Origin: Paenibacillus etheri | Lineage (GTDB): Bacteria; Bacillota; Bacilli; Paenibacillales; Paenibacillaceae | Reading direction: 5' to 3' | NCBI RefSeq assembly: GCF_001012825.1 | Contig: NZ_LCZJ02000037.1 | Coordinates: 141,637 to 205,636, forward strand | Length of the DNA: 64,000 bases | In this document: positions 27,333 to 35,452 of the stretch, one piece after another | Numbering within the stretch: position 1 is the stretch's first letter | How the letters are laid out: the number at the start of each line of letters is the position of its first letter | The notes under the pieces: generated by a model | What the model saw: the letters and a program-made list of their open reading frames with translations, nothing else | What the model was told of the DNA's origin: nothing | Databases searched by the model: none | Made by a program: the position numbers and the translations under genes

Positions 27333-28460
27333 TTACAGTTTAGATCCGCGTTCCTGACTAACTTTCATCCGCATTCTTAAAAAGAAATTAATTACTGGAC
27401 GCTTAGTCTTACCAATCAAACCAGTAATTTCAGCACCGATCTGCAGGAAGAATAACATGATGCAGATGACTACGAACGTAACCCAGTTCGCTTCATAAAG
27501 AGCTGCGGATGATTGAATAACAGCTAGAATACCGAAAAATGCAGCAATACCATAAATAATAAGTACGGTCTGGCGGTGGCTAAAGCCAAGCTCGCGTAGA
27601 CAGTGATGCAAGTGACCTTTATCTGGTGCGAAGATTGGTTTCTTCTGCAGCTTACGGCGCACGATCGCAAAGAACGTGTCCGACAATGGTACACCGATAA
27701 TAAGCAAAGGTGTAATAAACGAAACCACTGCAATCTGTTTAAATCCTAGCAAAGCAAGTAATGCCAAGCAAAAGCCTAAGAACAGCGAACCCGTATCACC
27801 CATGAAAATCTTAGCAGGATGGAAGTTAAAGAACAGGAATCCAATGATGCTACCTAGAAGCAACAGACACAGCATTGCCACCATGGTGTTTCCCATCACG
27901 AAAGCCATTGCCGCAATCGTAGCAATTGCAATTCCTGATACACCAGCCGCAAGCCCGTCCAGCCCGTCGATCAGATTAACGGCATTGGTAACACCGACAA
28001 TCCAGAAAATCGTAAGCGGGATAGCAATCCAGCTCTCCAGTGAGGAATACGTATTGTTAAATGGAATATTCACAAAGTCTACAGTAATACCAAAGCCGAA
28101 AACAACGATACAGGCTGCGATAATTTGGCCCAGTAGCTTCACTTTTGCTGATAATTCGAATCGGTCATCAAGTGCCCCGATAAGTACAATCAGTCCGCCA
28201 CCACACAGCAGCGCTTTGATGAAGTTGACCTCCCGCGGAGTGAACTCGTATGGAATAATCGGCAATACGGCAAGCAGGCCTAACACAAACGCTAGAAAAA
28301 TAGCTAATCCGCCAAGGCGGGGCATAATTTTCGTGTGCACTTTACGAGCATTCGGCACATCTGTTGCACCAATCTTGATGGCGAATTTCTTCACCAAAGG
28401 TGTGAGGCCAAGTGCGAGTCCCATGCATACGATAAATCCAGCGATGTATATGATTAACAT
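27333..28460 (-). CDS. tagO: Undecaprenyl-phosphate GlcNAc-1-phosphate transferase (TagO/WecA family)
   Basis: Polytopic membrane enzyme (375 residues, about 10-11 hydrophobic helices) that transfers a sugar-1-phosphate, usually GlcNAc-1-P, to undecaprenyl phosphate and so begins wall teichoic acid or secondary wall polymer synthesis. MraY/WecA motifs are seen: an early conserved segment (DVPNARKVHTKIMPRLGG), the Asp-rich VNLIDGLDGLAAG, FMGDTGSLFLGF, and the late His motif KGHLHHCLRELG. The TagO/WecA group rather than MraY is suggested by the HLHH motif and by the tagA- and csaB-like genes around it. A promoter (28496-28525) lies just upstream. Confidence 0.9.
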   Translation of the reverse strand: MLIIYIAGFIVCMGLALGLTPLVKKFAIKIGATDVPNARKVHTKIMPRLGGLAIFLAFVLGLLAVLPIIPYEFTPREVNFIKALLCGGGLIVLIGALDDRFELSAKVKLLGQIIAACIVVFGFGITVDFVNIPFNNTYSSLESWIAIPLTIFWIVGVTNAVNLIDGLDGLAAGVSGIAIATIAAMAFVMGNTMVAMLCLLLLGSIIGFLFFNFHPAKIFMGDTGSLFLGFCLALLALLGFKQIAVVSFITPLLIIGVPLSDTFFAIVRRKLQKKPIFAPDKGHLHHCLRELGFSHRQTVLIIYGIAAFFGILAVIQSSAALYEANWVTFVVICIMLFFLQIGAEITGLIGKTKRPVINFFLRMRMKVSQERGSKL

Positions 28461-28495
28461 TTGATCAGTCGACCCCCATTTCTCTACCGCATTGA

Positions 28496-28525
28496 ATTAT
28501 ACGCTGTTACAAAAACAAATTCCAA
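28496..28525 (-). promoter_or_regulatory. SigA-type promoter of the tagO-like gene
   Basis: TTGGAA (28520-28525), 18-nt spacer, perfect TATAAT (28496-28501). Confidence 0.7.
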
Positions 28526-28576
28526 TCCTTTATTTAGGCTATTTATCTCATTTTCTAGGTGAATATCGGCATTTTA

Positions 28577-29332
28577 CTAGACTTTTGTTACTTTATCTTT
28601 CTCACGCACCACTTTTAATGCGAATTTCGGCAGTGCAAGCATTCGTTTGTAACGTGTAGGTTCTTTTAGGAGACGGTACAACCATTCTATTCTCATTTTT
28701 TGGAAGGCTATTGGCGCTCTTTTGCTCTTCCCAGAGATCACGTCAAAGCTGCCGCCGACCCCCATCATGATCGGAACGCCCAGTTTGGACTTATATTTAG
28801 CAATCCAAGGTTCCTGACTATCCGCACCTCTGGCAACAAATAATAAGTCAGGATTAGCCTTAACAATTCCAGCAACAATTTCTTCATCTGCATCCGGACC
28901 AAAATAACCGTCGTGATATCCTGCAATGATAACACCCGGATATTGCAATTGTAACCTTTCAGCGGTTTCTCGAATCACTTCAGGCGTAGAACCTAGGAGA
29001 TATACCTTCCAACTATATCTTTCACCCTGTCGCATCAATTCATGTAACAGATCATAACCTGCTACCCGTTCTGATACAGGCTCATTACAATAATTAGCAG
29101 CCCATACAACGCCTGTCCCATCAGGGACAACCAATTCAGCCGATTTCATAATATCCATATAAGCTGGATCTTCCAGTGCAGCCATAACCATAATTGGATT
29201 AGCTGTAATCACTTGATGCGGGATACGGGTATGAACAGCCTCCGTCAAATAGGCAACCGTTGCTGCCATATCAACTTTCGAGACTCTAATTCCAAAAATA
29301 GGAACTGTAGGTACCGCGCTTTCTGCTTTCAC
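28577..29332 (-). CDS. tagA: WecG/TagA/CpsF family glycosyltransferase
   Basis: Transfers the second sugar (ManNAc in TagA) to the undecaprenyl-PP-GlcNAc made by the TagO-type enzyme, at the inner face of the membrane. The 251 residues fit the family and show HQVITANPIMVMAA, VVPDGTGVVWAA, VYLLGSTPEVI, DLLFVARGADSQEPWI and MGVGGSFDVISGKSKRAP, all conserved in GT26 proteins. The start is GTG at 29332, with AAGGATG upstream, 6 nt after the csaB stop, so csaB and this gene are co-transcribed. No signal or membrane helix; the C terminus is basic, as expected for a membrane-peripheral enzyme. Confidence 0.88.
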   Translation of the reverse strand: MKAESAVPTVPIFGIRVSKVDMAATVAYLTEAVHTRIPHQVITANPIMVMAALEDPAYMDIMKSAELVVPDGTGVVWAANYCNEPVSERVAGYDLLHELMRQGERYSWKVYLLGSTPEVIRETAERLQLQYPGVIIAGYHDGYFGPDADEEIVAGIVKANPDLLFVARGADSQEPWIAKYKSKLGVPIMMGVGGSFDVISGKSKRAPIAFQKMRIEWLYRLLKEPTRYKRMLALPKFALKVVREKDKVTKV

Positions 29333-29338
29333 TTTAGA

Positions 29339-30475
29339 TCATCCTTTATGGTGAAAATATTCTATAATTTGCCGAGCTGGTGCTCCTGCTTCTTGAATCA
29401 ACTTGGAAATAACATCTTCCCTTGCTGTTCTCCATTCCTGCCCTGTGTTCAAAAGATGAACAATCTCGGCAGCAACATGTTCAGCATCAAGTGTGTTTGT
29501 TGCTCCAACAGGATGGCACTGAATTCTGTCTAGAAAATGATCGATCTTCGGATCATAAGAAATACCAATCAGTGGAACACGTCTTCCAGCCGCGTAGATC
29601 AAGCTATGAAGTCGCATACCGATCAGAACATCGCATTGTCCCACTTCCCGTAACATCTGCTGTGGATGAATAGCTTCCTCACAAATACTGACCTGTCCAC
29701 CATGTTCGGTTATACTTCCCTTCAGCATATCCATCACATAACGTGAAGCCTCATTATCCGAAGGGGTGTGAAAAGGGAGAAATCGCAAATGTAACGGAAT
29801 CTTACGGTTGGCCTTAATCAAGCCTTGTGCAAGAGTCTCCAGTTCTCTGCGGTCTTGCTCCCAATAACGTACCGATATCCCGATTACCGGAAGTGAATTA
29901 GATAATTCTGAAGATTGTGTAGATGCATCCGTGTCCTCTGGCAATGACAAGCCCATAACCGGATCGGGAACAACTTCTACGTTCTTCTGTTCTAGTCCCA
30001 TAGATAAAAGAAGCTCGCGGGATTGTTCATCCCGCACAGATATATAGGTACATTTACGAAACACGGATTTGATTAAAGGGTGAAAAAGTTTACGATTCAC
30101 AGGTCCGATACCTTGAGCATAGATAAAGGTTGGTCTACCCATCCACTGCGCAAGCTTGATAATACCTAAATAGTAAGGAATACTCTTGCTACCTGTTACA
30201 TCCTGCAGCAAGCTTCCCCCACCGCTGATCAGACCAGCGCTCTCATAAATAGCTTGACGTACCTCAACAAGCTTCATCCGGTGCACGGATTTCACTCCGT
30301 ATGTGGCGCTAGTCCACTCAGGATCAATAGATAACACGATAGGCTCAATGGATATACCCAAAGCTCGAGACTGTTTCTGCAGTGCAATTAGAATGGACTG
30401 CAGCACCGCCTCATCTCCACTGTTACGGAAACCATAATAACCTGAGATAACTATCTTTTTAGGAGTGGCGACCAT
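29339..30475 (-). CDS. csaB: Polysaccharide pyruvyl transferase CsaB
   Basis: Adds a ketal-linked pyruvate to the secondary cell wall polymer; this group is the ligand recognised by SLH domains. The 378-residue product has the family features: an N-terminal IVISGYYGFRNSGDEAVLQS, the Gly-rich ESAGLISGGGSLLQD, FIYAQGIGPVNR, CDVLIGMRLHSLIYAAGRRVP and GISYDPKIDHFL. The open frame starts further up (30505), but ATG 30475 gives the proper N terminus. It overlaps the upstream DUF5693 gene by 25 nt and is followed at 6 nt by the tagA-like gene. Three SLH proteins encoded nearby are its expected beneficiaries. Confidence 0.94.
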   Translation of the reverse strand: MVATPKKIVISGYYGFRNSGDEAVLQSILIALQKQSRALGISIEPIVLSIDPEWTSATYGVKSVHRMKLVEVRQAIYESAGLISGGGSLLQDVTGSKSIPYYLGIIKLAQWMGRPTFIYAQGIGPVNRKLFHPLIKSVFRKCTYISVRDEQSRELLLSMGLEQKNVEVVPDPVMGLSLPEDTDASTQSSELSNSLPVIGISVRYWEQDRRELETLAQGLIKANRKIPLHLRFLPFHTPSDNEASRYVMDMLKGSITEHGGQVSICEEAIHPQQMLREVGQCDVLIGMRLHSLIYAAGRRVPLIGISYDPKIDHFLDRIQCHPVGATNTLDAEHVAAEIVHLLNTGQEWRTAREDVISKLIQEAGAPARQIIEYFHHKG

Positions 30476-32487
30476 CGTTTCCAACACCCTTCTGCAATCT
30501 GCCATACGATTACGGCAATTACACCAATAATCAGCCCAAGTCCAAGACCGAGCAATCCACGAACCAGCGAGATCAGAACAGGTGAATGAATATGTGCAAA
30601 GGTATCCACCATGGAGAGCTGGCCAATTACGGCAATAATCATGATAAACGCTGCACTCCGGTATCTAAAGGCTAGGAATGCACCCAGAATTAAGAGTGGA
30701 TGAGCTAACAAAAACTCTTTATTACGTGGCCGGACACCGACCGTATTCTCCAGGAATGTTCGGAAGGCCATTTCTAAAGGTGTTACATTGCCACTATTTC
30801 CGGTTCGGCTCAAATAATACATGCCCACTACTCCAAGAACTGCAGCGGCAATAACCCAAGCCAGAGTAATAGGTGTCCGAAGCAGCTTGCCTGTCTTGTT
30901 GAAAACAAACTCCCCACGATATAAAAGTACATATAGTGCCACAAGACCGATAGGTGCCATATGAAGCAGACTAACACCACGGAACTGGTCCAGCACTAGA
31001 CTATAGGTTATGTTGTTGAGCAGTGCGATCACAAATGGCACGGCGCTCAAAGAGATTAATGAAGTCTTCAGATAAAGCACCAGACTATGCGTGAACCGAC
31101 GTTGCGGGCTCATAGCCTTATAGGTAAGGTTATTGCTCCGTAGAGGAGGTCCCATTTCATTGACCTTACGAATGGCAAGTACAACCGCAAGGGTTGGTGC
31201 ACTTATCGCAGCCGCTAGCGCCAGTGCCTGCTCAAACAGCTCTGGTTTCAAGACCAAGAGGCCTACACTTCCCAGTAATCCTAGCACCCATGCTGGGATC
31301 GTAAGCCATGGAATAAAGTAAGAAATCAGCAGCGCTACTAAAGAGACTGCGCCAACTACCGCAACTAGCTTGAAGTAACGCTGATAAGACGAATCTACAA
31401 CCTCAAAAGCCGTAGCTTGTCCTAACTTAAACCCATTGTCTTTGATCTGCTCAACGGCACCACCAGGATCACTCAGACTCGTGACAAGGTTGTCTAGCGT
31501 ATCCGTAATCTGTGCCTTAGCTGTATTCCGTGAAGGAATCGTATTTAAATAAATCATGCGGATATTGCGATCCTTTGTTGCCAGCGCGAAACGATCCGAA
31601 ATCACTTTTGGATCTAGGGCAGAATCCCCTTCGCTAAGAGAATATAATCGTGTTACGTTATAGTCCAGCAAATAAGCAAGCTTGTTAAAGCCCTTCTGCT
31701 GTTTCTTAATATTTTCAATCGCTGCAATTCCGATTCCACGTTCCTTAAGGAGATTTGCAAAGTCAGTGATACTAGCCGTATCGGCATCATCATTAAACCC
31801 TTTAACAGACTCTCCCTCGAATAGGATTCGTTTAACACCCAATTCTTCATAACGATCCAACAGCTTCTCCACTGTCGCTTTATTATAAGTCAAAGAATCC
31901 ACAAGACGCGGTACAATGGTGAACCCTTTGTCATGCAGCATCTCCAGTGTAAATGGATCTGGCTGAAGTGGCTTCAGTGTAGCATCTTCTATTGGAGTCT
32001 CAATAATAAGACCTTGCTGTCCGCGGAAACTCCATTCCTTTGAAGTAATCTCAAGATTACCGAATGCCTCTTTAATAACAGGCGCCAGGGCCTGATAGTA
32101 ATCAGGATTAGTAAAAAGTACATAAGTATAGTTCTCATTCACCGGAATGATTGTATCCGTAAGATTAGCGATATCAGCCGCACCCCACATCATTAGACGA
32201 CGCGCCTTACGGTAATCTTCCAGCGTGCTCTCGTAAATCGCCATGCTCTGAACACCAGCATCTTTTAAGCGATCTAACTGTTCGGAAATATAATCCTGCG
32301 GATTCGCTCGATAGCTAGCCACTTCAACTAAATCACGATAATCAAATACAAATTCCACTGTCTTGGAAGACTTCTCCGTCTGCAGACGGTCATAGACAAC
32401 AGGCAAGGCAGCTAAAACGCCAACCACTACTATGATCCACAGCCACTTTCGGGAAGAAATATTCCAACGTTGCCATTTTTGCTGCAC
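30451..32487 (-). CDS. DUF5693-type polytopic membrane protein upstream of csaB
   Basis: Membrane protein of 678 residues. One N-terminal transmembrane helix (WLWIIVVVGVLAALPVV) is followed by an extracytoplasmic domain of about 330 residues. That domain is rich in alpha/beta patterns (VEVASYRANPQDYISEQL, GIGIAAIENIKKQQKGF, RIMYLNTIPSR). The last 300 residues are about eight further helices. I recognise it as the family often called DUF5693, found next to csaB in Paenibacillus and relatives. In Bacillus anthracis csaB is preceded by csaA, a predicted polymer-export membrane protein, so a role in wall-polymer export or modification is inferred. The start is GTG 32487 with GAGGAGG 8 nt upstream. 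Confidence 0.75.
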   Translation of the reverse strand: MQQKWQRWNISSRKWLWIIVVVGVLAALPVVYDRLQTEKSSKTVEFVFDYRDLVEVASYRANPQDYISEQLDRLKDAGVQSMAIYESTLEDYRKARRLMMWGAADIANLTDTIIPVNENYTYVLFTNPDYYQALAPVIKEAFGNLEITSKEWSFRGQQGLIIETPIEDATLKPLQPDPFTLEMLHDKGFTIVPRLVDSLTYNKATVEKLLDRYEELGVKRILFEGESVKGFNDDADTASITDFANLLKERGIGIAAIENIKKQQKGFNKLAYLLDYNVTRLYSLSEGDSALDPKVISDRFALATKDRNIRMIYLNTIPSRNTAKAQITDTLDNLVTSLSDPGGAVEQIKDNGFKLGQATAFEVVDSSYQRYFKLVAVVGAVSLVALLISYFIPWLTIPAWVLGLLGSVGLLVLKPELFEQALALAAAISAPTLAVVLAIRKVNEMGPPLRSNNLTYKAMSPQRRFTHSLVLYLKTSLISLSAVPFVIALLNNITYSLVLDQFRGVSLLHMAPIGLVALYVLLYRGEFVFNKTGKLLRTPITLAWVIAAAVLGVVGMYYLSRTGNSGNVTPLEMAFRTFLENTVGVRPRNKEFLLAHPLLILGAFLAFRYRSAAFIMIIAVIGQLSMVDTFAHIHSPVLISLVRGLLGLGLGLIIGVIAVIVWQIAEGCWKRWSPLLKR

Positions 32488-32529
32488 CAAAAGTACCTCC
32501 TCTTTCACTTTAAAACTCTTTTTACAAAA

Positions 32530-32572
32530 GTAGAAACGGATCGTCATCTTTTAGAGACGGTACCCGTTTCTA
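32530..32572. repeat. Extra module A hairpin next to element copy 2
   Basis: TAGAAACGG and CCGTTTCTA pair, with inner CGTC/GACG. It resembles module A of the family A element and lies directly beside it, so module A appears twice in tandem here. Confidence 0.6.
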
Positions 32573-32577
32573 CGCAA

Positions 32578-32677
32578 GCTTAAACGCCTTCGGCGTCCTT
32601 CCAAGGACGATAAGCGTTTATGCGAGAAATATAAGATATAAAGTATGGCGTGAAACTTATACTTTCTTATATTTTCA
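32578..32677. repeat. Interspersed two-hairpin element, copy 2 (family A)
   Basis: AAACGC...CGTCCTT-cc-AAGGACG...GCGTTT followed by the ATATAAG/AAAGTAT...ATACTTT/CTTATAT module; closely matches copy 1. It lies between pgcA and the DUF5693 gene. Confidence 0.85.
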
Positions 32678-32692
32678 AAAATATAATTTCAC

Positions 32693-32714
32693 AATATAGA
32701 ACGCGATCTATATT
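32693..32714 (-). terminator. Hairpin after pgcA
   Basis: Perfect AATATAGA-tcgcgt-TCTATATT, 7 nt past the stop codon. It lacks an immediate T run, so termination is uncertain; TATATTTTT follows about 8 nt later. Confidence 0.4.
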
Positions 32715-32720
32715 CTTATT

Positions 32721-34442
32721 TTATTGTTCCCCGTCCACGCGGGCCATAACCTGCTTGGATAGTGTAGCTACTTTGTCCTCAGCATTCTGCAAGGATTCAC
32801 CCACAACCGCAAAATAAACTTTAATCTTTGGTTCGGTACCGGAAGGACGCAGGCAGAACCATGAACCGTCAGCCAGCAAATATTTTAATACATTTTCCTT
32901 CGGCAGACCATTCAAGCCTAGCGAATAATCAAGCACCTCTGTAACGGCAGATCCAGCAATTTCTTGTGGTGCATTCGTACGCCAATCATTCATGATGCCT
33001 TGAATTTGCGCAACGCCATCCTTGCCCTTCAATGTACGGGACTCCAGACTTTCCAAGAAGTATCCGAACTGCTCATACAATGCCTGAAGAACATCATATA
33101 ATGTTTTGCCTTGAGCTTTGTAATAAGCACCTGCTTCAGCGATCAACATAGCCGCAAGAACGGCGTCCTTATCACGAGCATAGTTACCTGCAAGATAACC
33201 ATAGCTTTCTTCATAACCGAAAAGATATGTGTAATCTCCGGATTGTTCGAATTGGGTCATTTTTTCCCCAATATATTTGAAGCCCGTTAGCGTATTAAAT
33301 ACAGTTGCACCATAATGAGAGGCTACAGCAGCCCCCATCTCGCTCGTCACGATAGTCTTCACAACTGCACCATTGCTAGGCAACTTACCTTGTTCCTGTA
33401 AACGGCTCAAATAATAATGAATCATCAGAGCTCCAGATTGATTGCCCGATAAAACAACAAATTTACCTTCATTGTCACGAACCACTGCCCCCATACGGTC
33501 TGCATCGGGATCTGTGCCGATTAAGAGGTCTGCATTCAACTCTTCGCCCAGCTTCATAGCCAGTATGAAGGCTTCACGTTCCTCCGGGTTCGGCGATTTC
33601 ACAGTGGAAAATTCGGAATCTGGTTGCTCTTGCTCAGGTACAACATGCACCTGTGTGAAACCGATTTTCTCAAGCACACGACGAACTGGCAGGTTACCTG
33701 TACCATGTAGCGGCGTGTATACGATTTTGAAGTCCTTTCCAAGCGTAGAGGCGATCTCTTCACTTGCAAGACTAACCGCAGCGACAGTATCGGTAAACGC
33801 TTCGTCATCCTTCTCACCCAACCAGTGCAGCAAACCTTGACGCTCCGCTTCTTCTTGGGAAATCCGTTTCACACCATCAAAAGTGTCAACCCCTAATATG
33901 TAAGAAATGACCTTTTCGGCTTCGTCAGGGACAAGCTGCCCACCTTCAGAATTATAAACCTTATACCCGTTATATTCAGGCGGATTATGACTTGCAGTAA
34001 TAACAATACCGCCCGTTGCCTTCAAATGCCGCACACTGAACGACAATTGGGGTGTTGAACGCAGAGAAGTGAATAAATGAGCCTCAATGCCATTAGCAGC
34101 CAATACAAGAGCAGCCTCAAGTGTGAATTCAGGCGAGAAACGACGGGAGTCATGAGCGATAACAACAGAAGGTCTTCCCTCTCCAGTATGCGTCTCCAGA
34201 ATATATTTAGCGAAACCTTGTGTAGCTCTACCTACCGTATAACGATTGATACGATTACTACCTGCACCAATTACACCGCGTAGACCACCTGTACCGAATT
34301 CTAGATCTCTATAAAATCGTTCCTCGAGCTCCTGTGGCTCGTTCTCCAGCGCGCGCAGCTCCGCCTTCGTAGACTCATCAACAGAGGCGTTCTCCAGCCA
34401 GCGAGATAAGGTTTCTGCCGCTTTTGGGCTTAATTGAGTCAT
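32721..34442 (-). CDS. pgcA: Phospho-sugar mutase (PgcA-type phosphoglucomutase/phosphomannomutase)
   Basis: Cytoplasmic alpha-D-phosphohexomutase (573 residues) that interconverts hexose 1- and 6-phosphates and feeds UDP-glucose and wall-sugar synthesis. All four domains' signatures are visible: the active-site serine loop VITASHNPPEYNGYKVYNSE (about residue 145), the metal-binding LIGTDPDADRMGAVV, the sugar-binding LFGYEESYGYLAG, and the phosphate-binding FCLRPSGTEPKIKVYF near the C terminus. The length matches the B. subtilis PgcA/YhxB class. The ATG at 34442 has GGAGAAGGAGAG upstream. It lies at the edge of the wall-polymer group, which fits supply of precursors. Confidence 0.94.
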   Translation of the reverse strand: MTQLSPKAAETLSRWLENASVDESTKAELRALENEPQELEERFYRDLEFGTGGLRGVIGAGSNRINRYTVGRATQGFAKYILETHTGEGRPSVVIAHDSRRFSPEFTLEAALVLAANGIEAHLFTSLRSTPQLSFSVRHLKATGGIVITASHNPPEYNGYKVYNSEGGQLVPDEAEKVISYILGVDTFDGVKRISQEEAERQGLLHWLGEKDDEAFTDTVAAVSLASEEIASTLGKDFKIVYTPLHGTGNLPVRRVLEKIGFTQVHVVPEQEQPDSEFSTVKSPNPEEREAFILAMKLGEELNADLLIGTDPDADRMGAVVRDNEGKFVVLSGNQSGALMIHYYLSRLQEQGKLPSNGAVVKTIVTSEMGAAVASHYGATVFNTLTGFKYIGEKMTQFEQSGDYTYLFGYEESYGYLAGNYARDKDAVLAAMLIAEAGAYYKAQGKTLYDVLQALYEQFGYFLESLESRTLKGKDGVAQIQGIMNDWRTNAPQEIAGSAVTEVLDYSLGLNGLPKENVLKYLLADGSWFCLRPSGTEPKIKVYFAVVGESLQNAEDKVATLSKQVMARVDGEQ

Positions 34443-34490
34443 TTAGAATCTCTCCTTCTCCATGTATAATATATATTTTGAAAATTAATA

Positions 34491-34913
34491 TTAGCTCAGA
34501 GCAAACATAATTTCCCCAGAGGCAACAACTTTTCCCTCGACCGATGCTGTAGCTTGTCCTTTTCCAATACTGCCTTTAAGGCGAGTAATCTCCACTTCAA
34601 GAGTGAGTGTATCTCCCGGAACGACTTGACCACGGAAACGGAATCCATCGAGCCCAGCTAAAAAGCCAATTCGGCCGCGATTTGCTTCTACCCCCAGAAT
34701 AGCAACCGCACCAACTTGTGCAAGAGCTTCTGTAATCAGTACACCCGGCATTACCGGATAACCTGGAAAATGACCTGCGAAGAAAGGTTCATTGATCGTT
34801 ACATTTTTGATGCCTACAGCTCGTTTACCCATTTCAATCTCGGTGATTTTGTCCACCAGCAGAAATGGAGGCCGATGGGGGATAATTTCTTGAATTTGGT
34901 TGATATCCAGCAT
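34491..34913 (-). CDS. fabZ: 3-hydroxyacyl-ACP dehydratase FabZ
   Basis: Removes water from 3-hydroxyacyl-ACP in type II fatty acid synthesis. The 140 residues have the hot-dog fold motifs: [13 protein letters not shown] at the N terminus, and the catalytic His in [23 protein letters not shown] with the partner Glu in TEALAQ. The position after flhP, mbl and the EpuA-like gene is the same as ywpB in B. subtilis. The leader, about 200 nt from the preceding terminator, is predicted to be structured (34956-35100). No FapR-type operator was seen. Confidence 0.96.
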   Translation of the reverse strand: MLDINQIQEIIPHRPPFLLVDKITEIEMGKRAVGIKNVTINEPFFAGHFPGYPVMPGVLITEALAQVGAVAILGVEANRGRIGFLAGLDGFRFRGQVVPGDTLTLEVEITRLKGSIGKGQATASVEGKVVASGEIMFALS

Positions 34914-34955
34914 TATGACAAAACTCCTTTCGGATGTTACTTCATTTATTCTTCG

Positions 34956-35100
34956 CCGAACTGCATAAATTTAGGCAGGTTCGGTAAAAACTATATTTAT
35001 CCTTCACCACCTGCAGAAGTGGAGGTTAAGATAAGGGGCTTTCTCCAACGGATGCGATAGCATGGCGGAGAGGGCCCTTTTTGCTGCCCGTAGCCCCCCA
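34956..35100 (-). promoter_or_regulatory. Structured leader upstream of fabZ
   Basis: In the RNA sense a TATAAT (about 35101-35106) is followed by GGTGGGGGGCT, which can pair with AGCCCC (around 35034-35039) or with CCTCCAC. A nested CTCTCC...GGAGA stem enclosing ATGC-tatc-GCAT follows, and a separate CCGAAC...GTTCGG hairpin is at 34956-34984. The two alternative pairings of the 5' G-run look switch-like. No known RNA family was recognised. Confidence 0.45.
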
Positions 35101-35121
35101 CCATTATACATTTATCCGTAT

Positions 35122-35155
35122 AAAAAAGAAAACTCCCTTATGCAACAAGGGAGTC
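35122..35155 (-). terminator. Terminator after the EpuA-like gene
   Basis: ACTCCCTT-gttgcat-AAGGGAGT, 8-bp perfect stem followed by TTCTTTTTT. It separates the flhO-flhP group from fabZ. Confidence 0.92.
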
Positions 35156-35169
35156 ATTATCCTCTTTAA

Positions 35170-35442
35170 TTATGGAGCAAAAACCAAATCATATACATGT
35201 TTCCATGTGCTCCATTGTAGAACATCGCTAAACTCTTTCTTGCCAAGGACGACGTAACCAACGGCCAGCCCGCCTCCAAGTGCAGCTATGAGAAGCAAGG
35301 GAATAAGAACCCACTGGATGAGTGTCCATTTTGAAACTCCTTGCTGCTTCGTCTCTTTCTTATCTTTTTTCTTATCTTTTTTCTTATCTTTTTTCTTGTC
35401 TTCTGGCTTATCTTCCGATTTCACCTTTTTCTGACGTTCCAT
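35170..35442 (-). CDS. EpuA-like small membrane protein (often mislabelled RNA polymerase subunit beta)
   Basis: Small protein of 90 residues with a cytoplasmic, extremely Lys/Asp-rich tail (about residues 5-34, with a K-K-K-D repeat), one transmembrane helix (WVLIPLLLIAALGGGLAVGYVVLG) and a short outer segment ending in WSTWKHVYDLVFAP. This matches the EpuA family, which databases often label DNA-directed RNA polymerase subunit beta; the function is not established. The Lys-rich part is encoded by a 12-bp tandem repeat (about 35355-35400). It follows flhP by 10 nt with an AGAGGTGAAGGA site, so it is co-transcribed with the flagellar genes. Confidence 0.75.
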   Translation of the reverse strand: MERQKKVKSEDKPEDKKKDKKKDKKKDKKETKQQGVSKWTLIQWVLIPLLLIAALGGGLAVGYVVLGKKEFSDVLQWSTWKHVYDLVFAP

Positions 35443-35452
35443 TCCTTCACCT

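Noticed and set aside
27676..28464. 262-codon plus-strand open frame opposite the tagO-like gene
   Set aside because: Antisense to a clearly conserved membrane enzyme; Pro/Ser/Thr-rich composition reflects reverse-complemented hydrophobic codons.
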